This document shows positions 1 through 8,491 of a stretch of 64,000 nt of DNA, in pieces. The notes under the pieces were generated by a model. That model was not told the DNA's origin. It ran no database searches and saw only the letters and a list, made by a program, of their open reading frames with translations. The number at the start of each line of letters is the position of its first letter. The stretch's first letter is position 1. The stretch spans positions 868,001 through 932,000 of the forward strand of contig NZ_JAMPKY010000001.1 of NCBI RefSeq assembly GCF_039962255.1, given 5' to 3'. The translations under genes were made by a program, and so were the position numbers. This DNA is from Leptolyngbya subtilissima AS-A7 (GTDB lineage Bacteria; Cyanobacteriota; Cyanobacteriia; Phormidesmidales; Phormidesmidaceae).

Positions 1-2997
1 ACCAATCAAAGAGTTCTCAGATTTTTCAGCAATGGGAAATTTGTAAACTAAGAAATCGCCCATTGTGCCATCGGAGCGAGGCGCAGTCTCCGTCGTTTCT
101 ACTACTGTCTGGGTATCTGCTGCTTGGCGAATGTTGTCTAAAAACTGTTGAGCAATCTCCGCTGAATAGAGATCAAAAACGGTTTTTCCGATCGCATCTT
201 GGGTAGAAAGCTGAAATATTCGGAAGTAGGTCTGGCTCAGGTAAAGCACTCGACCGTCGCGATCGGTGATCCAGGCGGCCGTCGGGCTGTAATTCATAAA
301 CGCTTGAAAACGCTCTTCGCTCTGGCGCAGGGCCTGTTCTGCCTGTTTGCGATGGGTGATATCTCGGGACACGCCAGCGACGGCTTCGACTGCACCGTCC
401 GCGTCGAAAAGCGGCACAAAAACATATTCATAGTGGCCTGGCCCCGCCGCGCCGGTGAAGGCTGCTTCATCCTTAACGGGCTGGTTGGTCTCGATCACCT
501 GTTGAATCTGAGCGTGGATTTTGGTGGCTAGATCGGTCGGATAGCCGTCTATTTCAAAGAGGGTTTTGCCCAGCACCTCAGCAGGTTTTTTTTGGAAAAG
601 GTCGAGCAGCTGCGGATTAAAGTAGGTGAAGCGTCCTGCGCGATCGAAGGTGTAAATGAAATCGGGGATAGAGGTGGCGATCGCATCAAACCGGTGCAGC
701 TGTCGCTCTAGCTCGGCGGAGGTTTGCTGTAGAGCGACCTCGGCGCGAACGCGCTCAACAGCGGCCCAGGTGCGCTCGGCAACTTCTTCCACCAGAGCTA
801 TCTCATCCGGGGTCCATACTCGTGGCTCGGTGGCGTGAATGGCCAGCCCCGCCACAAACTCGCCGTGCTTAATCAGGGGAATGCCGATATAGGCCCCAAT
901 TTGGATGGCCGCATAGGCCGATCGCTGAGTTGCAGACAGGTGAGGGTCGGCCTGCACATCGGCCACGGCCACGGTGCGACCGGCGCGGTAGGCCGCCAGC
1001 AGCTTTGGCCCAAAGGAATCAATGGGGTAGCATCCGGCTAGGGCGGCAACACCGTTGACATAGTCTTGCTCAACTACATAATCGGCCCCGCACACCTCAA
1101 AATAGGCAACGCGGTTTGCGCCCAGGTGTTCGCCCAGCAAATAGCTGGCAGTAGCCTGCACCTCGACTGGGTCGGCCAGGGGGCGGAGCCCGTCGGTAAG
1201 AGAAACCCGGAAAGCATCAAACGCGGCGGTGCGTTGGAAAAGTGCTTCGGCCTGTTTGCGATCGCTAATATTTTTGAAGATGATCGCCACTTTTCGCGCT
1301 TCTGGCTCGCCCATGCGGCAGGCATACACATCAAACCAGCGATTGCCGAGGGTTTTAGAGCTATTTTCAAACCGAGTGGCTTCACCTGTCAGCGCAACTC
1401 GACCGTAAATCTCAATCCAGTGCTCTTCTAGATTGAGCTGACGCGCTGTTTTCCCGACGGCGTGTTGTAGTCCGGTTTGTTGTTCAAACATTGGGTTGAC
1501 TTCTAAAACGCGGTAGTCGCTCGGCGTGCCGTGAGCATCGAGCAGAACTTCAACCACACAAAAGCCTTCATCGATCGACTCAAACAGCGTCCGATAGCGT
1601 TCCTCAGATTGGCGCAGGGCAGCGGCAGTTTGAATTTGCTCGGTGACATTTGTGAAATAGATGGTGATCCCATTGGCGGCTGGGTAGGAGCGAACGTGGT
1701 ACCAGCGATCGTGGTCAGGGTAAAACGCTGTGAGTGATTCAGCCACGCGATCGCGCATCACGCGCCGATGCATCTCCTCTAGTTGGCTGCCCGCCAAACC
1801 CGGAAATTCTTCCCAAAAATCTTTCCCAGTCAAATCGCCAGGAGCATATCCTAGAAGCGTTTCAGCCGTTGGATTGACATAGATAAACTGCCAGTTTTGA
1901 TCCAGGGCAACAAAAGCATCACTGATACTCGCCAAAATGTTCCGGCTCTGCTCCTCGCTCTGACGCAGTATTTGCTCTGCCTGTTTGCGATCGCTAACAT
2001 CTCGTGAAACAACCAGCAACTGCTTCGGCTGGCCCGAACCATCCAAAATGGGGGTCACCACCACCTCCCACCATTTCGGGGTTCCCTTCAAGGTGGGGCA
2101 ATATCCACTAAACTGACCTGTTCCCCCGGCCTGCGCCGTTGTTACAGCCTGAGCAGCCTTCGGTCGATCGGAGACTTGCCAAAACTTAACCCAAACGGTG
2201 CCAACTAAAGGAGTACAGTCTTCAACCTCCATCAGACACCGCCCTGGACCATTCATCGAGAGCAGGCAGCCGTTGAGATCGAGAACTTTGATACAGTCAG
2301 CACTGCTCTCAAAAATCTTGTGGTTAAACGCTTCGCTCTCCTTCAGGGCTTGCTGAGACTGCAAGGCTAGCCCTGCCTCCTGACAGAGATGCATACTCTG
2401 CAACGCCGCCGCCGCAAACCCTGCCAGACTTGTCGCTAAGCGCAGATCTTCACGATCAAACGGTCGCTGCTCGGTGTGTGTGAGCAGCCACAGGGTGCCA
2501 AGCGGCTGATTCTGCCCGCAGATCGGCACTAGCAGCGCCTCAACGATGGGAATCGGCGACTGCCCCAGGTCGGCAAAATAGCGTTCGGGATGGGCATAGA
2601 GTTGTGGTTGCCCACAACGCGCCGCCATCCCCCAGGGGCTGAAGTTGCTAAGCGCTGCCGTTTGTGCCCCAGCCCCTAGAGCACCAGCGATCGCCACCCA
2701 TCGAAACCCCAGGGAGCCATCGGCGAGGGTTTCCTGCAAGCTCACGCCCACCGTATCGGCTGGGCAAAGCTCTTTAATAGTCTGCACCAGGATTTCGAGC
2801 CTTGACTGCGGGTCGCCGGTCAGCTGTTGAGCGAGCGTAGCAAAGGCTTGGTTTTCAGCTCCTAGATCTGGCTGTCTGGCTGCTCGATCTGCTAGCGCTG
2901 CGGTGATTAAAACATCTGCTTCGGTGAACACTGAAGTACGCTTTTGGGGTAACCCATGGTTAGCCAGAACAGAGTGACTTGGGGGGCAGTCAATCAT
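1..2997 (-). CDS. Multi-PAS/GAF sensor protein, 3' end outside window
   Basis: An uninterrupted minus-strand frame of 999 codons starts at ATG 2995-2997 (beginning MIDCPPSHSV) and leaves the window without a stop. In order I read a GAF domain (about residues 30-190), three PAS/PAC modules (about 205-600), a second GAF (about 620-770) and two further PAS modules (about 780-999). PAC-to-next-domain linkers recur with variants of SDRKQAE and LRQSEERF. Such arrays sense redox, light or small ligands. In this family a histidine kinase or GGDEF output normally follows, and it would lie beyond position 1. No transmembrane segment is seen, so the protein is probably cytoplasmic. A weak GAGG lies about 10 nt before the ATG. 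The output domain, and hence the partner, cannot be stated from this window. Confidence 0.85.
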   Translation of the reverse strand, partial: MIDCPPSHSVLANHGLPQKRTSVFTEADVLITAALADRAARQPDLGAENQAFATLAQQLTGDPQSRLEILVQTIKELCPADTVGVSLQETLADGSLGFRWVAIAGALGAGAQTAALSNFSPWGMAARCGQPQLYAHPERYFADLGQSPIPIVEALLVPICGQNQPLGTLWLLTHTEQRPFDREDLRLATSLAGFAAAALQSMHLCQEAGLALQSQQALKESEAFNHKIFESSADCIKVLDLNGCLLSMNGPGRCLMEVEDCTPLVGTVWVKFWQVSDRPKAAQAVTTAQAGGTGQFSGYCPTLKGTPKWWEVVVTPILDGSGQPKQLLVVSRDVSDRKQAEQILRQSEEQSRNILASISDAFVALDQNWQFIYVNPTAETLLGYAPGDLTGKDFWEEFPGLAGSQLEEMHRRVMRDRVAESLTAFYPDHDRWYHVRSYPAANGITIYFTNVTEQIQTAAALRQSEERYRTLFESIDEGFCVVEVLLDAHGTPSDYRVLEVNPMFEQQTGLQHAVGKTARQLNLEEHWIEIYGRVALTGEATRFENSSKTLGNRWFDVYACRMGEPEARKVAIIFKNISDRKQAEALFQRTAAFDAFRVSLTDGLRPLADPVEVQATASYLLGEHLGANRVAYFEVCGADYVVEQDYVNGVAALAGCYPIDSFGPKLLAAYRAGRTVAVADVQADPHLSATQRSAYAAIQIGAYIGIPLIKHGEFVAGLAIHATEPRVWTPDEIALVEEVAERTWAAVERVRAEVALQQTSAELERQLHRFDAIATSIPDFIYTFDRAGRFTYFNPQLLDLFQKKPAEVLGKTLFEIDGYPTDLATKIHAQIQQVIETNQPVKDEAAFTGAAGPGHYEYVFVPLFDADGAVEAVAGVSRDITHRKQAEQALRQSEERFQAFMNYSPTAAWITDRDGRVLYLSQTYFRIFQLSTQDAIGKTVFDLYSAEIAQQFLDNIRQAADTQTVVETTETAPRSDGTMGDFLVYKFPIAEKSENSLIG

Positions 2998-3749
2998 AGC
3001 GTCTCTGTCCTCAGCTTGAGCAATATTTGATTGATGGATCTAGGCCGCGGTCGCCCCTATCGTTTCGCTTAGGCTTAGATTGCTTTAGGGCCACAGGTAA
3101 CAGCTGGATTTATCCCTCTCTTCAACGATTTGTGCTCTGCGCTGAAACGCTCAACTGGGTGATAATCTCAACCGGCGAGCGTGCAAACTGCTACTGAGGC
3201 GATCGCATGAAAAGATTGGCAAGCCAAGGCTGCGGAGCGTATTTGTGATTCGATTCATCGCAGATCCATTTGACCACAGCCTAGGCATTCCCACAGGTGT
3301 ACCACAGCATTAGACGATCTTGACACCCCCTACCGGTGGGTGCCTGCGAAAAGAATAAGGTTAAGGGTGAATTGGGTAGGTTCATACCTGGATTTGGCAA
3401 CGCCTTTTAGCCTTTGGTCCAACCTATAGACCTACTGGGCCGTGCGGTTGACCAGGTTAGCGAATTTCACTGCGACTCCCAATCACATTCATAGCGATCA
3501 TCTCTTCCTTCTAGGTTGAGTCAACGCCTCTGGCTACTGATTACATAAATCAGCAGAGTGCGCCTCGACCCAGTAGGTTGGGGCGCACCTCAGTTAATAT
3601 TAGGGAAACACCTTGTCCTGCAAGGGTTTCAGCCATGGTAGCTACTGTCTTCGCGGTAACTAACGGCAACCGCGTTGAGTGCGGCTCTGTCGTCGGCTCG
3701 CCTGCTACCAAACAGCCAGGGTTCTTATAATCATAAATATGCTGACCAT
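2998..3749. other. Intergenic region without a convincing gene
   Basis: About 750 bases separate the multi-sensor start from the next small minus-strand gene. I see no RNA gene, no repeat and no reading frame with a ribosome site and a recognisable product. A 103-codon minus-strand frame at 3550-3861 has biased, unprotein-like composition and overlaps the better small gene. The promoter of the sensor gene must lie here, but no clear -35/-10 pair was recognised. Confidence 0.5.
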
Positions 3750-3995
3750 TTAGCGCTTTGAAATTTTCCCCAGCTCGATCATGAGCAGCGCCCCACCACT
3801 GGCAAAAGCACCGCCTAGCATGCCCTGAGCCACCCGCATCTTGGGGGATTCGTTGAGGCAATACCCAGGTAGTGCTTGGGATTGGCTACAGGCCTGGTTT
3901 TTGGCACGCGCTGCGCCCCCGCCTAAGAGGATACCGACCGAGATCGCTAGGGTAGTGCCCCACAGCATGACATTTTTTTCGCGTTGAATAAACAT
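3750..3995 (-). CDS. Small hypothetical membrane or secreted protein
   Basis: The ATG at 3993-3995 gives 81 residues; an in-frame TTG lies five codons upstream. The N-terminus has basic residues, then a hydrophobic stretch (LAISVGILLGGGAARA) that could be a signal peptide or membrane anchor. A central segment with two cysteines (QACSQSQALPGYCLN) and a second glycine-rich hydrophobic stretch near the C-terminus follow. No family is recognised. Upstream ribosome-site complementarity is weak, so a chance frame is possible, although the hydrophobic pattern is protein-like. It stands alone between the sensor gene and tspO. Confidence 0.4.
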   Translation of the reverse strand: MFIQREKNVMLWGTTLAISVGILLGGGAARAKNQACSQSQALPGYCLNESPKMRVAQGMLGGAFASGGALLMIELGKISKR

Positions 3996-4219
3996 TTCGG
4001 TAGTTGACAAACGGTTGGTTTAGCTTACCCAACTGCATCAACTTTTATAACGTGTGCCTGCCACTGGCCTACCAAAATTTTACTGAAACGATGGGAACCG
4101 TGTTGGGTAGGCGATAGTAAGGCTGTTCATAGGGATCAGGGCGATCGCCCTTGACTCGCCTCTGGCAGCAGGTTGGGGCTGTATCACCCCATGCTCTACA
4201 GCAGCGATTCTTGCAAAAG

Positions 4220-4251
4220 AGCCTGCTGAGATTCCAACGTCTCAGCAGGCT
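4220..4251 (-). terminator. Hairpin terminator downstream of tspO
   Basis: A perfect 11-bp inverted repeat (AGCCTGCTGAG / CTCAGCAGGCT) encloses a 10-nt loop. Read on the minus strand it is followed by CTCTTTTGC, a short T-run. It lies about 80 nt past the tspO stop codon. Confidence 0.65.
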
Positions 4252-4270
4252 TAATGCTCACTTTTCAGGC

Positions 4271-4292
4271 AGAGCTTCAGAAATGAAGCTCT
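4271..4292 (-). terminator. Second hairpin, 9-bp stem
   Basis: AGAGCTTCA and TGAAGCTCT pair around GAAA on the plus strand. It lies between the tspO stop and the 4220-4251 hairpin, so the tspO transcript would end in two tandem stem-loops. There is no strong T-tract, so it may stabilise the 3' end rather than terminate. Confidence 0.45.
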
Positions 4293-4329
4293 AGCTCAAG
4301 TAATGCTGTAGGTATAAAGGGCTACTCGA

Positions 4330-4803
4330 CTAGCCAGCATTGGGGTTGAGGTCTATCATCTGGCCGGTGGTGTAGGTGCCAACTGGGCTCCAGATGACGT
4401 AGGGAAGAAGGAGCAGGGCAGCATACCCAGAGATAGGAGAAACAATGAGCGTGAGCAGAACGCCTAAAACCACCCCTAGCCCACCCAGCACGGTGCCTAC
4501 TTTCAGGCTTCTAAACCACAGTGTGGCAGGAATGTAGGCAACAGTAATGACTTCCACCAATAGATAGAGACCCATCAGCAGCCAGGTTTTAGAGCTACCA
4601 GGATCGTCTTGCCAAACGAAGGTAGCCGAGAGCGCTCCGCAGGCAAAAATCACCGTCCAAATCAGCGGGATGGCAGGCTCGAAGAAGAGCCACCTAGGGC
4701 GATCGAGGCGCTTTCCCCAGGAGATGTCTCGGGGTCTAATAAAACTGCTGCCTAGGGCAATGACGAAGGTTATTCCGCCAATGATCATCCAGCTCTCGTG
4801 CAT
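4330..4803 (-). CDS. tspO: TspO/MBR family tryptophan-rich sensory membrane protein
   Basis: The 157-residue protein has five predicted membrane helices, the fold of the TspO/peripheral benzodiazepine receptor family. After the first helix comes the family-like block RPRWLFFEPAIPLIWTVIF. The last helix carries PYVIWSPVGTYTTGQMIDLN, close to the family ending in which a Tyr/Trp-rich helix precedes 'LN'. TspO proteins bind tetrapyrroles and modulate stress and porphyrin responses in bacteria. Length matches the family (about 150-170). The start is the only upstream ATG, with little Shine-Dalgarno signal. It is transcribed alone and followed by two hairpins. The family is fairly sure; the ligand is not known. 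Confidence 0.75.
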   Translation of the reverse strand: MHESWMIIGGITFVIALGSSFIRPRDISWGKRLDRPRWLFFEPAIPLIWTVIFACGALSATFVWQDDPGSSKTWLLMGLYLLVEVITVAYIPATLWFRSLKVGTVLGGLGVVLGVLLTLIVSPISGYAALLLLPYVIWSPVGTYTTGQMIDLNPNAG

Positions 4804-4971
4804 TTTAAGGCCAGGTTTTAGACTGCATAAAACTTTTTTGGAGGCTTAGAAAGCCTCATCTATCGACAAATTGTTCCAGCTTTTTTCGTCGTCGCCGTCA
4901 GCCTTTGGTAGGAATTTACGATTCCTCGCAGGGTAATGAGGCTTCGGGAGATTGCAGTCAAACTAAGAGCT

Positions 4972-5931
4972 TTACTGCCTTGCCGCCTGCGGCAGGGCAG
5001 GAGCCAGAACTCGGTCGATCTCTTGCAATACTTCAGAACTGAGCTCAACCCCAGAAGCGGCGGCATTGTCGGCCACCTGTTCGGGACGGCTGGCGCCGAT
5101 AATGGCCGATGTCACCCGCCGATCGCGCAGAATCCAGGCGAGGGCCAGCTGGGCCATGGAAAGGTTGAGTCCTTGGGCGATGGGCTGAAGGTTCTGCACG
5201 GCGCTGAGAACGCGATCGCTCCTCAGCTCGCTCATAAACCCATTCATTTTGTCATTGGCGGCGCGGGAGTCGGCGGGTGGTGTGGCCCCCGGCTTGTACT
5301 TACCGGTGAGCACTCCTTGGGCCAAAGGCGACCAGACAATCTGCCCAATACCGTGATCAGCACAAAGGGGAAACACCTCGGCCTCAGGCTGTCGCCACAG
5401 CATAGAGTATTGGGGCTGGCTAGAGACAAACTTCTCTACGTTGGGCAGGCCCAGCGCCGCCTGAATCTGGGCGGGCTTCCATTCGCTAAAGCCGATATAG
5501 CGAGCCTTGCCCTGCTGCACTACCTCTGTGAGGGCGGCCATGGTTTCCTCTAAAGGCGTGTTGGGGTCGTAGCGATGGCACTGGTAGAGATCGACATAGT
5601 CAGTGCCCAGGCGCTGCAGCGAGGCGTCAATCTGTTTGTGAATTTGCGCCGCCGATAGCCCCTGATCGCTTGGCGACATGGGGAAAAAGACCTTGGTAGC
5701 CAGCACGTAGGAGCTGCGATCGCGCCCCCGCAATACCTCTCCTAAAAATGACTCAGCGGCTCCGCGTCCGTAGACATTGGCCGTGTCGATAAAGTTGATG
5801 CCGACATCAAAGGCTTTGTGTACACAGGCTTCCGCTTGTTGCCGCTCTACCCCGCCGCCGTAGGTCAACCACGACCCCAGAGCTAGTTCCGAGACGGTGA
5901 GGTCGCTATCCCCCAGCTGCCGATATTTCAT
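4972..5931 (-). CDS. Aldo/keto reductase family protein
   Basis: A 319-residue NADPH-dependent oxidoreductase with the (alpha/beta)8 AKR fold. The catalytic tetrad is visible: Asp49 and Tyr54 in FIDTANVYGRG, Lys80 in LATKVFF and His119 in LYQCHR. The C-terminal cofactor region contains AIIGASRPEQVADN, typical for binding the NADP phosphate. The sequence resembles the group related to voltage-gated potassium channel beta subunits and YhdN/YccK-like reductases. A strong AAGGAG lies 7 nt before ATG 5931 and fixes the start. It is divergent from nothing close by and lies 218 nt downstream of the SDR gene on the same strand. The substrate, presumably a small carbonyl or aldehyde, cannot be deduced. 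Confidence 0.9.
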   Translation of the reverse strand: MKYRQLGDSDLTVSELALGSWLTYGGGVERQQAEACVHKAFDVGINFIDTANVYGRGAAESFLGEVLRGRDRSSYVLATKVFFPMSPSDQGLSAAQIHKQIDASLQRLGTDYVDLYQCHRYDPNTPLEETMAALTEVVQQGKARYIGFSEWKPAQIQAALGLPNVEKFVSSQPQYSMLWRQPEAEVFPLCADHGIGQIVWSPLAQGVLTGKYKPGATPPADSRAANDKMNGFMSELRSDRVLSAVQNLQPIAQGLNLSMAQLALAWILRDRRVTSAIIGASRPEQVADNAAASGVELSSEVLQEIDRVLAPALPQAARQ

Positions 5932-6149
5932 CTTTAATCTCCTTCATCAATCGAGTTGAGACAAAATTTGGAACCCTGGGCTTGAGCTGACTGGGCTAGT
6001 TGTCAGCTTTAACCGTCAGCGTCTCTGGACTAACGAAGCTGGGTTATCAGCAGAACCCCCGCAAAACTTGGTCTGAGGGCGGGTTCAAATTATGCCAGCC
6101 GGTCTACCCGCCCCTCCGAGGTAACGCTGAGGGACAGGTAGGCCGGTAA

Positions 6150-7100
6150 TTAGGTTCGTTGCCCAAATATGAGTTTGAGCAGCCAATCCGATAGGCTGGG
6201 CACAGTGAGGTTGTCAAAGTCTCCCTTTACCTGCTCATAGCCTGGCATCGGCTCAAACAGACCGTCTGGAGCCTGGGGAGTCTTCAGGTCATCGGTGCGC
6301 TGGCCGCGAAAGCCAACCAAGTTGAGGGCAACATCCATCAGCCCCGGCGACAACCGCTGGCCCCAGTCGAGCAGGCGACCCACATCCCCGACAATGTAGT
6401 CGCGGATTGGGTGCTCAGCAGCGTAGAGAATGGCATCGGTGACTAGGCTCGGGTCGTAGTAGGGCGGAATGCCTGTGGGCTTAACGCCGACTTTGGTGCG
6501 CATGTGGTTGTAGAAGGGGGTGTTGATCACCGCTGGCTTAATGCTGGTGACATTGATGGTAGACCCCTCGTGCTCTAGCTCTACCCGCAGCGATTCGAGA
6601 AAGCCCTCTAGCCCGTGTTTAGCCGTTGAATAGGCGCTCTGCAACGGCAGAGCCCGCCGCCCTTCCATGGACGAAATCGCAATCAACGAACCTCGTCCCG
6701 CTTGTTTAAGGTGGGGCAGGGCCACCTTGGCCCCGTAGACCTGACCCATCAGGGTAACGTCAATCACCCGACGAAATTCTTCAATGGTCATGGTCTCGAA
6801 GGGGGCGAGGATGCCGGCGGCGGCGCAGTGCACCCAGGTGTCGATGCGGCCAAAACTAGCGATCGCAGCATCGGCGATCGCGCTGACCTGCTCAAATTGG
6901 GAGACATCGGCTGTGACGGCGATTGCCTCTCCGCCCAGCTGCTGAATTTCTTTTACCAGCGACGCTAAGCCGCTCTCGTTGCGTGCGGCTACGACGACTT
7001 TGGCGCCTCGCTGGCTCAATTTCAGAGCGGCATCGCGACCGATACCGCTAGAGGCCCCCACTACAACGACAACCTGCTGATTAAGTGGTTTAAGCTCCAT
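6150..7100 (-). CDS. Short-chain dehydrogenase/reductase
   Basis: A 316-residue SDR. The Rossmann motif GASSGIG is at residues 16-22. Ser143/144 and the catalytic pair Tyr157-x3-Lys161 (SAYSTAKHG) complete the classical active site. The usual NNAG motif is replaced by HCAAAG. A long C-terminal extension (about residues 230-316, containing YIVGDVGRLLDWGQRLSP) is typical of a cyanobacterial/proteobacterial SDR group of about 320-350 residues. It probably acts on a hydrophobic alcohol or ketone in the cytosol or at the membrane surface. An imperfect inverted repeat (CCGGTCTACC / GGTAGGCCGG, 6097-6147) just past the stop could terminate it. Confidence 0.9.
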   Translation of the reverse strand: MELKPLNQQVVVVVGASSGIGRDAALKLSQRGAKVVVAARNESGLASLVKEIQQLGGEAIAVTADVSQFEQVSAIADAAIASFGRIDTWVHCAAAGILAPFETMTIEEFRRVIDVTLMGQVYGAKVALPHLKQAGRGSLIAISSMEGRRALPLQSAYSTAKHGLEGFLESLRVELEHEGSTINVTSIKPAVINTPFYNHMRTKVGVKPTGIPPYYDPSLVTDAILYAAEHPIRDYIVGDVGRLLDWGQRLSPGLMDVALNLVGFRGQRTDDLKTPQAPDGLFEPMPGYEQVKGDFDNLTVPSLSDWLLKLIFGQRT

Positions 7101-7256
7101 GAAAAATCTCTAAAATCCTTAAGTTAGGGCCTCGGACAAAATCTTGAAGTCAACCACCCCCAACGTCAAAAGAGGCAACGTTATCAAACCAAACGGGGTT
7201 TGCCCCAACAGGTTTGGGGGCAGTCAAACTAAGCTCGAAATCAAATCAATACGCTT

Positions 7257-7817
7257 TTAGGAAACGTGGGTTTCACCCGGACCCACAATCCCCACCTTGT
7301 GGCGAAACATCAGCTCGCCACCAAACCAACCGCTGGCCAGCAACAGCACTGACACCACCCAGGACAAGATTAGTCCGGTTGGCAAAATGCTTGTCTCTGG
7401 GTTGGCCAACCGTAGAGCAAAATTGCCGATGCTCAGCACCAGCACCGCTACATTAAGCCCCATGTGCAACCAGCCCGCCTGACGCTTGCGCGCTCTGGGA
7501 ATGCGGACGAAGTCAAACATACCGGTTATGGCAGCGGCAACTCCAGACAGTATCCCGACACCCAATAGCCAAATCGAGGCCTGAGCCCAAAACTCACCTT
7601 TGGTTAGCCAGTAGCCCAAATCAGTGCCGGCCACGCCGCTGAGAAATGCGACCGGAAAAATGACAATAATTGGATGAATGGGGTGGCCAAAAATAGCTAC
7701 AGTGCTGGTGATGCCAGTGCCGTGATATTCTGTGGCGCGGCTGTCAATCAGGGGTGGAATATTGGGATAGGGAACGTCACCACCCTGCCGCTCTTGTTGA
7801 GTTTCTCGTGTTTCCAT
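7257..7817 (-). CDS. DUF2231 membrane protein
   Basis: A 186-residue integral membrane protein with the DUF2231 signature GHPIHPIIVIFPVAFL at the start of the first helix and three further hydrophobic segments. A frame four to six residues longer exists, but ATG 7817 is preceded by AAGAGG with 4-5 nt spacing, so this start is preferred. The conserved histidines at the membrane boundary suggest heme or metal binding, but no function has been shown for the family. Two other DUF2231-like genes occur in this window, in the terminal oxidase operon at 33946-35027. This copy stands alone. Confidence 0.8.
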   Translation of the reverse strand: METRETQQERQGGDVPYPNIPPLIDSRATEYHGTGITSTVAIFGHPIHPIIVIFPVAFLSGVAGTDLGYWLTKGEFWAQASIWLLGVGILSGVAAAITGMFDFVRIPRARKRQAGWLHMGLNVAVLVLSIGNFALRLANPETSILPTGLILSWVVSVLLLASGWFGGELMFRHKVGIVGPGETHVS

Positions 7818-8491
7818 ACTGCCTCTTAGGTACAAAACTATACTGTCGACGCTCTGGGATCTATCAAACCTACAAGGTCAACCTGCTGAAACCATCCGGA
7901 GATTAGCCATTTCACTCTCTTGAGGGAAAAATGAAAAAACCAGTAGCTTGTCAAATCTCAGGACTGCATTTTCCAGTGTTAGGGAAAGACGTCACCGTGA
8001 CTAACTCAGAACATTGCCATTCCGCCCCCGCCCGTTTCGACGCAGGCATAGTGCCTGGCCTCCAAAATTTTGCGAGTGGAGGCCGTTTCTTAACCAGAGA
8101 TTGACAGCTGTTGCGATCGCCCTCTGATAGAAGTTTAACCAGGGTCTTCACACAAAATGTTGAGACCGTGGAATGGCACAAGGGAAATCCCTGTTCTAAC
8201 AGGAGTCTAGTAACTGGCTCAGTCTATTTCGTCTTCCTTAAGAAGTATCTGCCTATTTCTTAGGGAGGAGTAAGCAGTGATGGCCACGCAACACCTTGGG
8301 GTTAGTTTGAGGGTTCTGCCCTACAGGCTGAAGATGCAGCAAAAATTAAGATTTTGCTACATCTTTGTGCTCTTCAGAAAGTCGTAAATCTTTTCTACAG
8401 AGCAGGCCTTTGAGTCTGTCCCTATTTTCAAGAGAGCCAATGAGGTTCGCCGGCCAGTCAAGGTACAACTGTTTCCTTTATGAATAGGGGC
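7818..8491. other. Intergenic region, about 670 bases
   Basis: No recognisable gene. There is a minus-strand frame at 7951-8181 without protein-like features. A 35-codon plus-strand frame at 8280-8387 is preceded by GGGAGGAG but has no recognisable product. I see no RNA gene. The region sits 3' of the GH13 gene and 5' of the DUF2231 gene, both on the minus strand. Confidence 0.4.

Noticed and set aside
199..2830. Several plus-strand frames of 60-120 codons in the first 3 kb
   Set aside because: They are antisense shadows of the long minus-strand multi-sensor frame, which reads through without stops and has clear PAS/GAF motifs.
3550..3861. 103-codon minus-strand frame
   Set aside because: No ribosome site, no recognisable domain, and it overlaps the more protein-like frame at 3750-3995.
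7951..8181. 76-codon minus-strand frame
   Set aside because: Composition is unlike the neighbouring genes, with no ribosome site and no recognisable motif.
8280..8387. 35-codon plus-strand frame with GGGAGGAG upstream
   Set aside because: The ribosome-like site is good, but spacing is long (about 10 nt) and the peptide resembles nothing. One such match by chance in a 670-nt spacer is expected.
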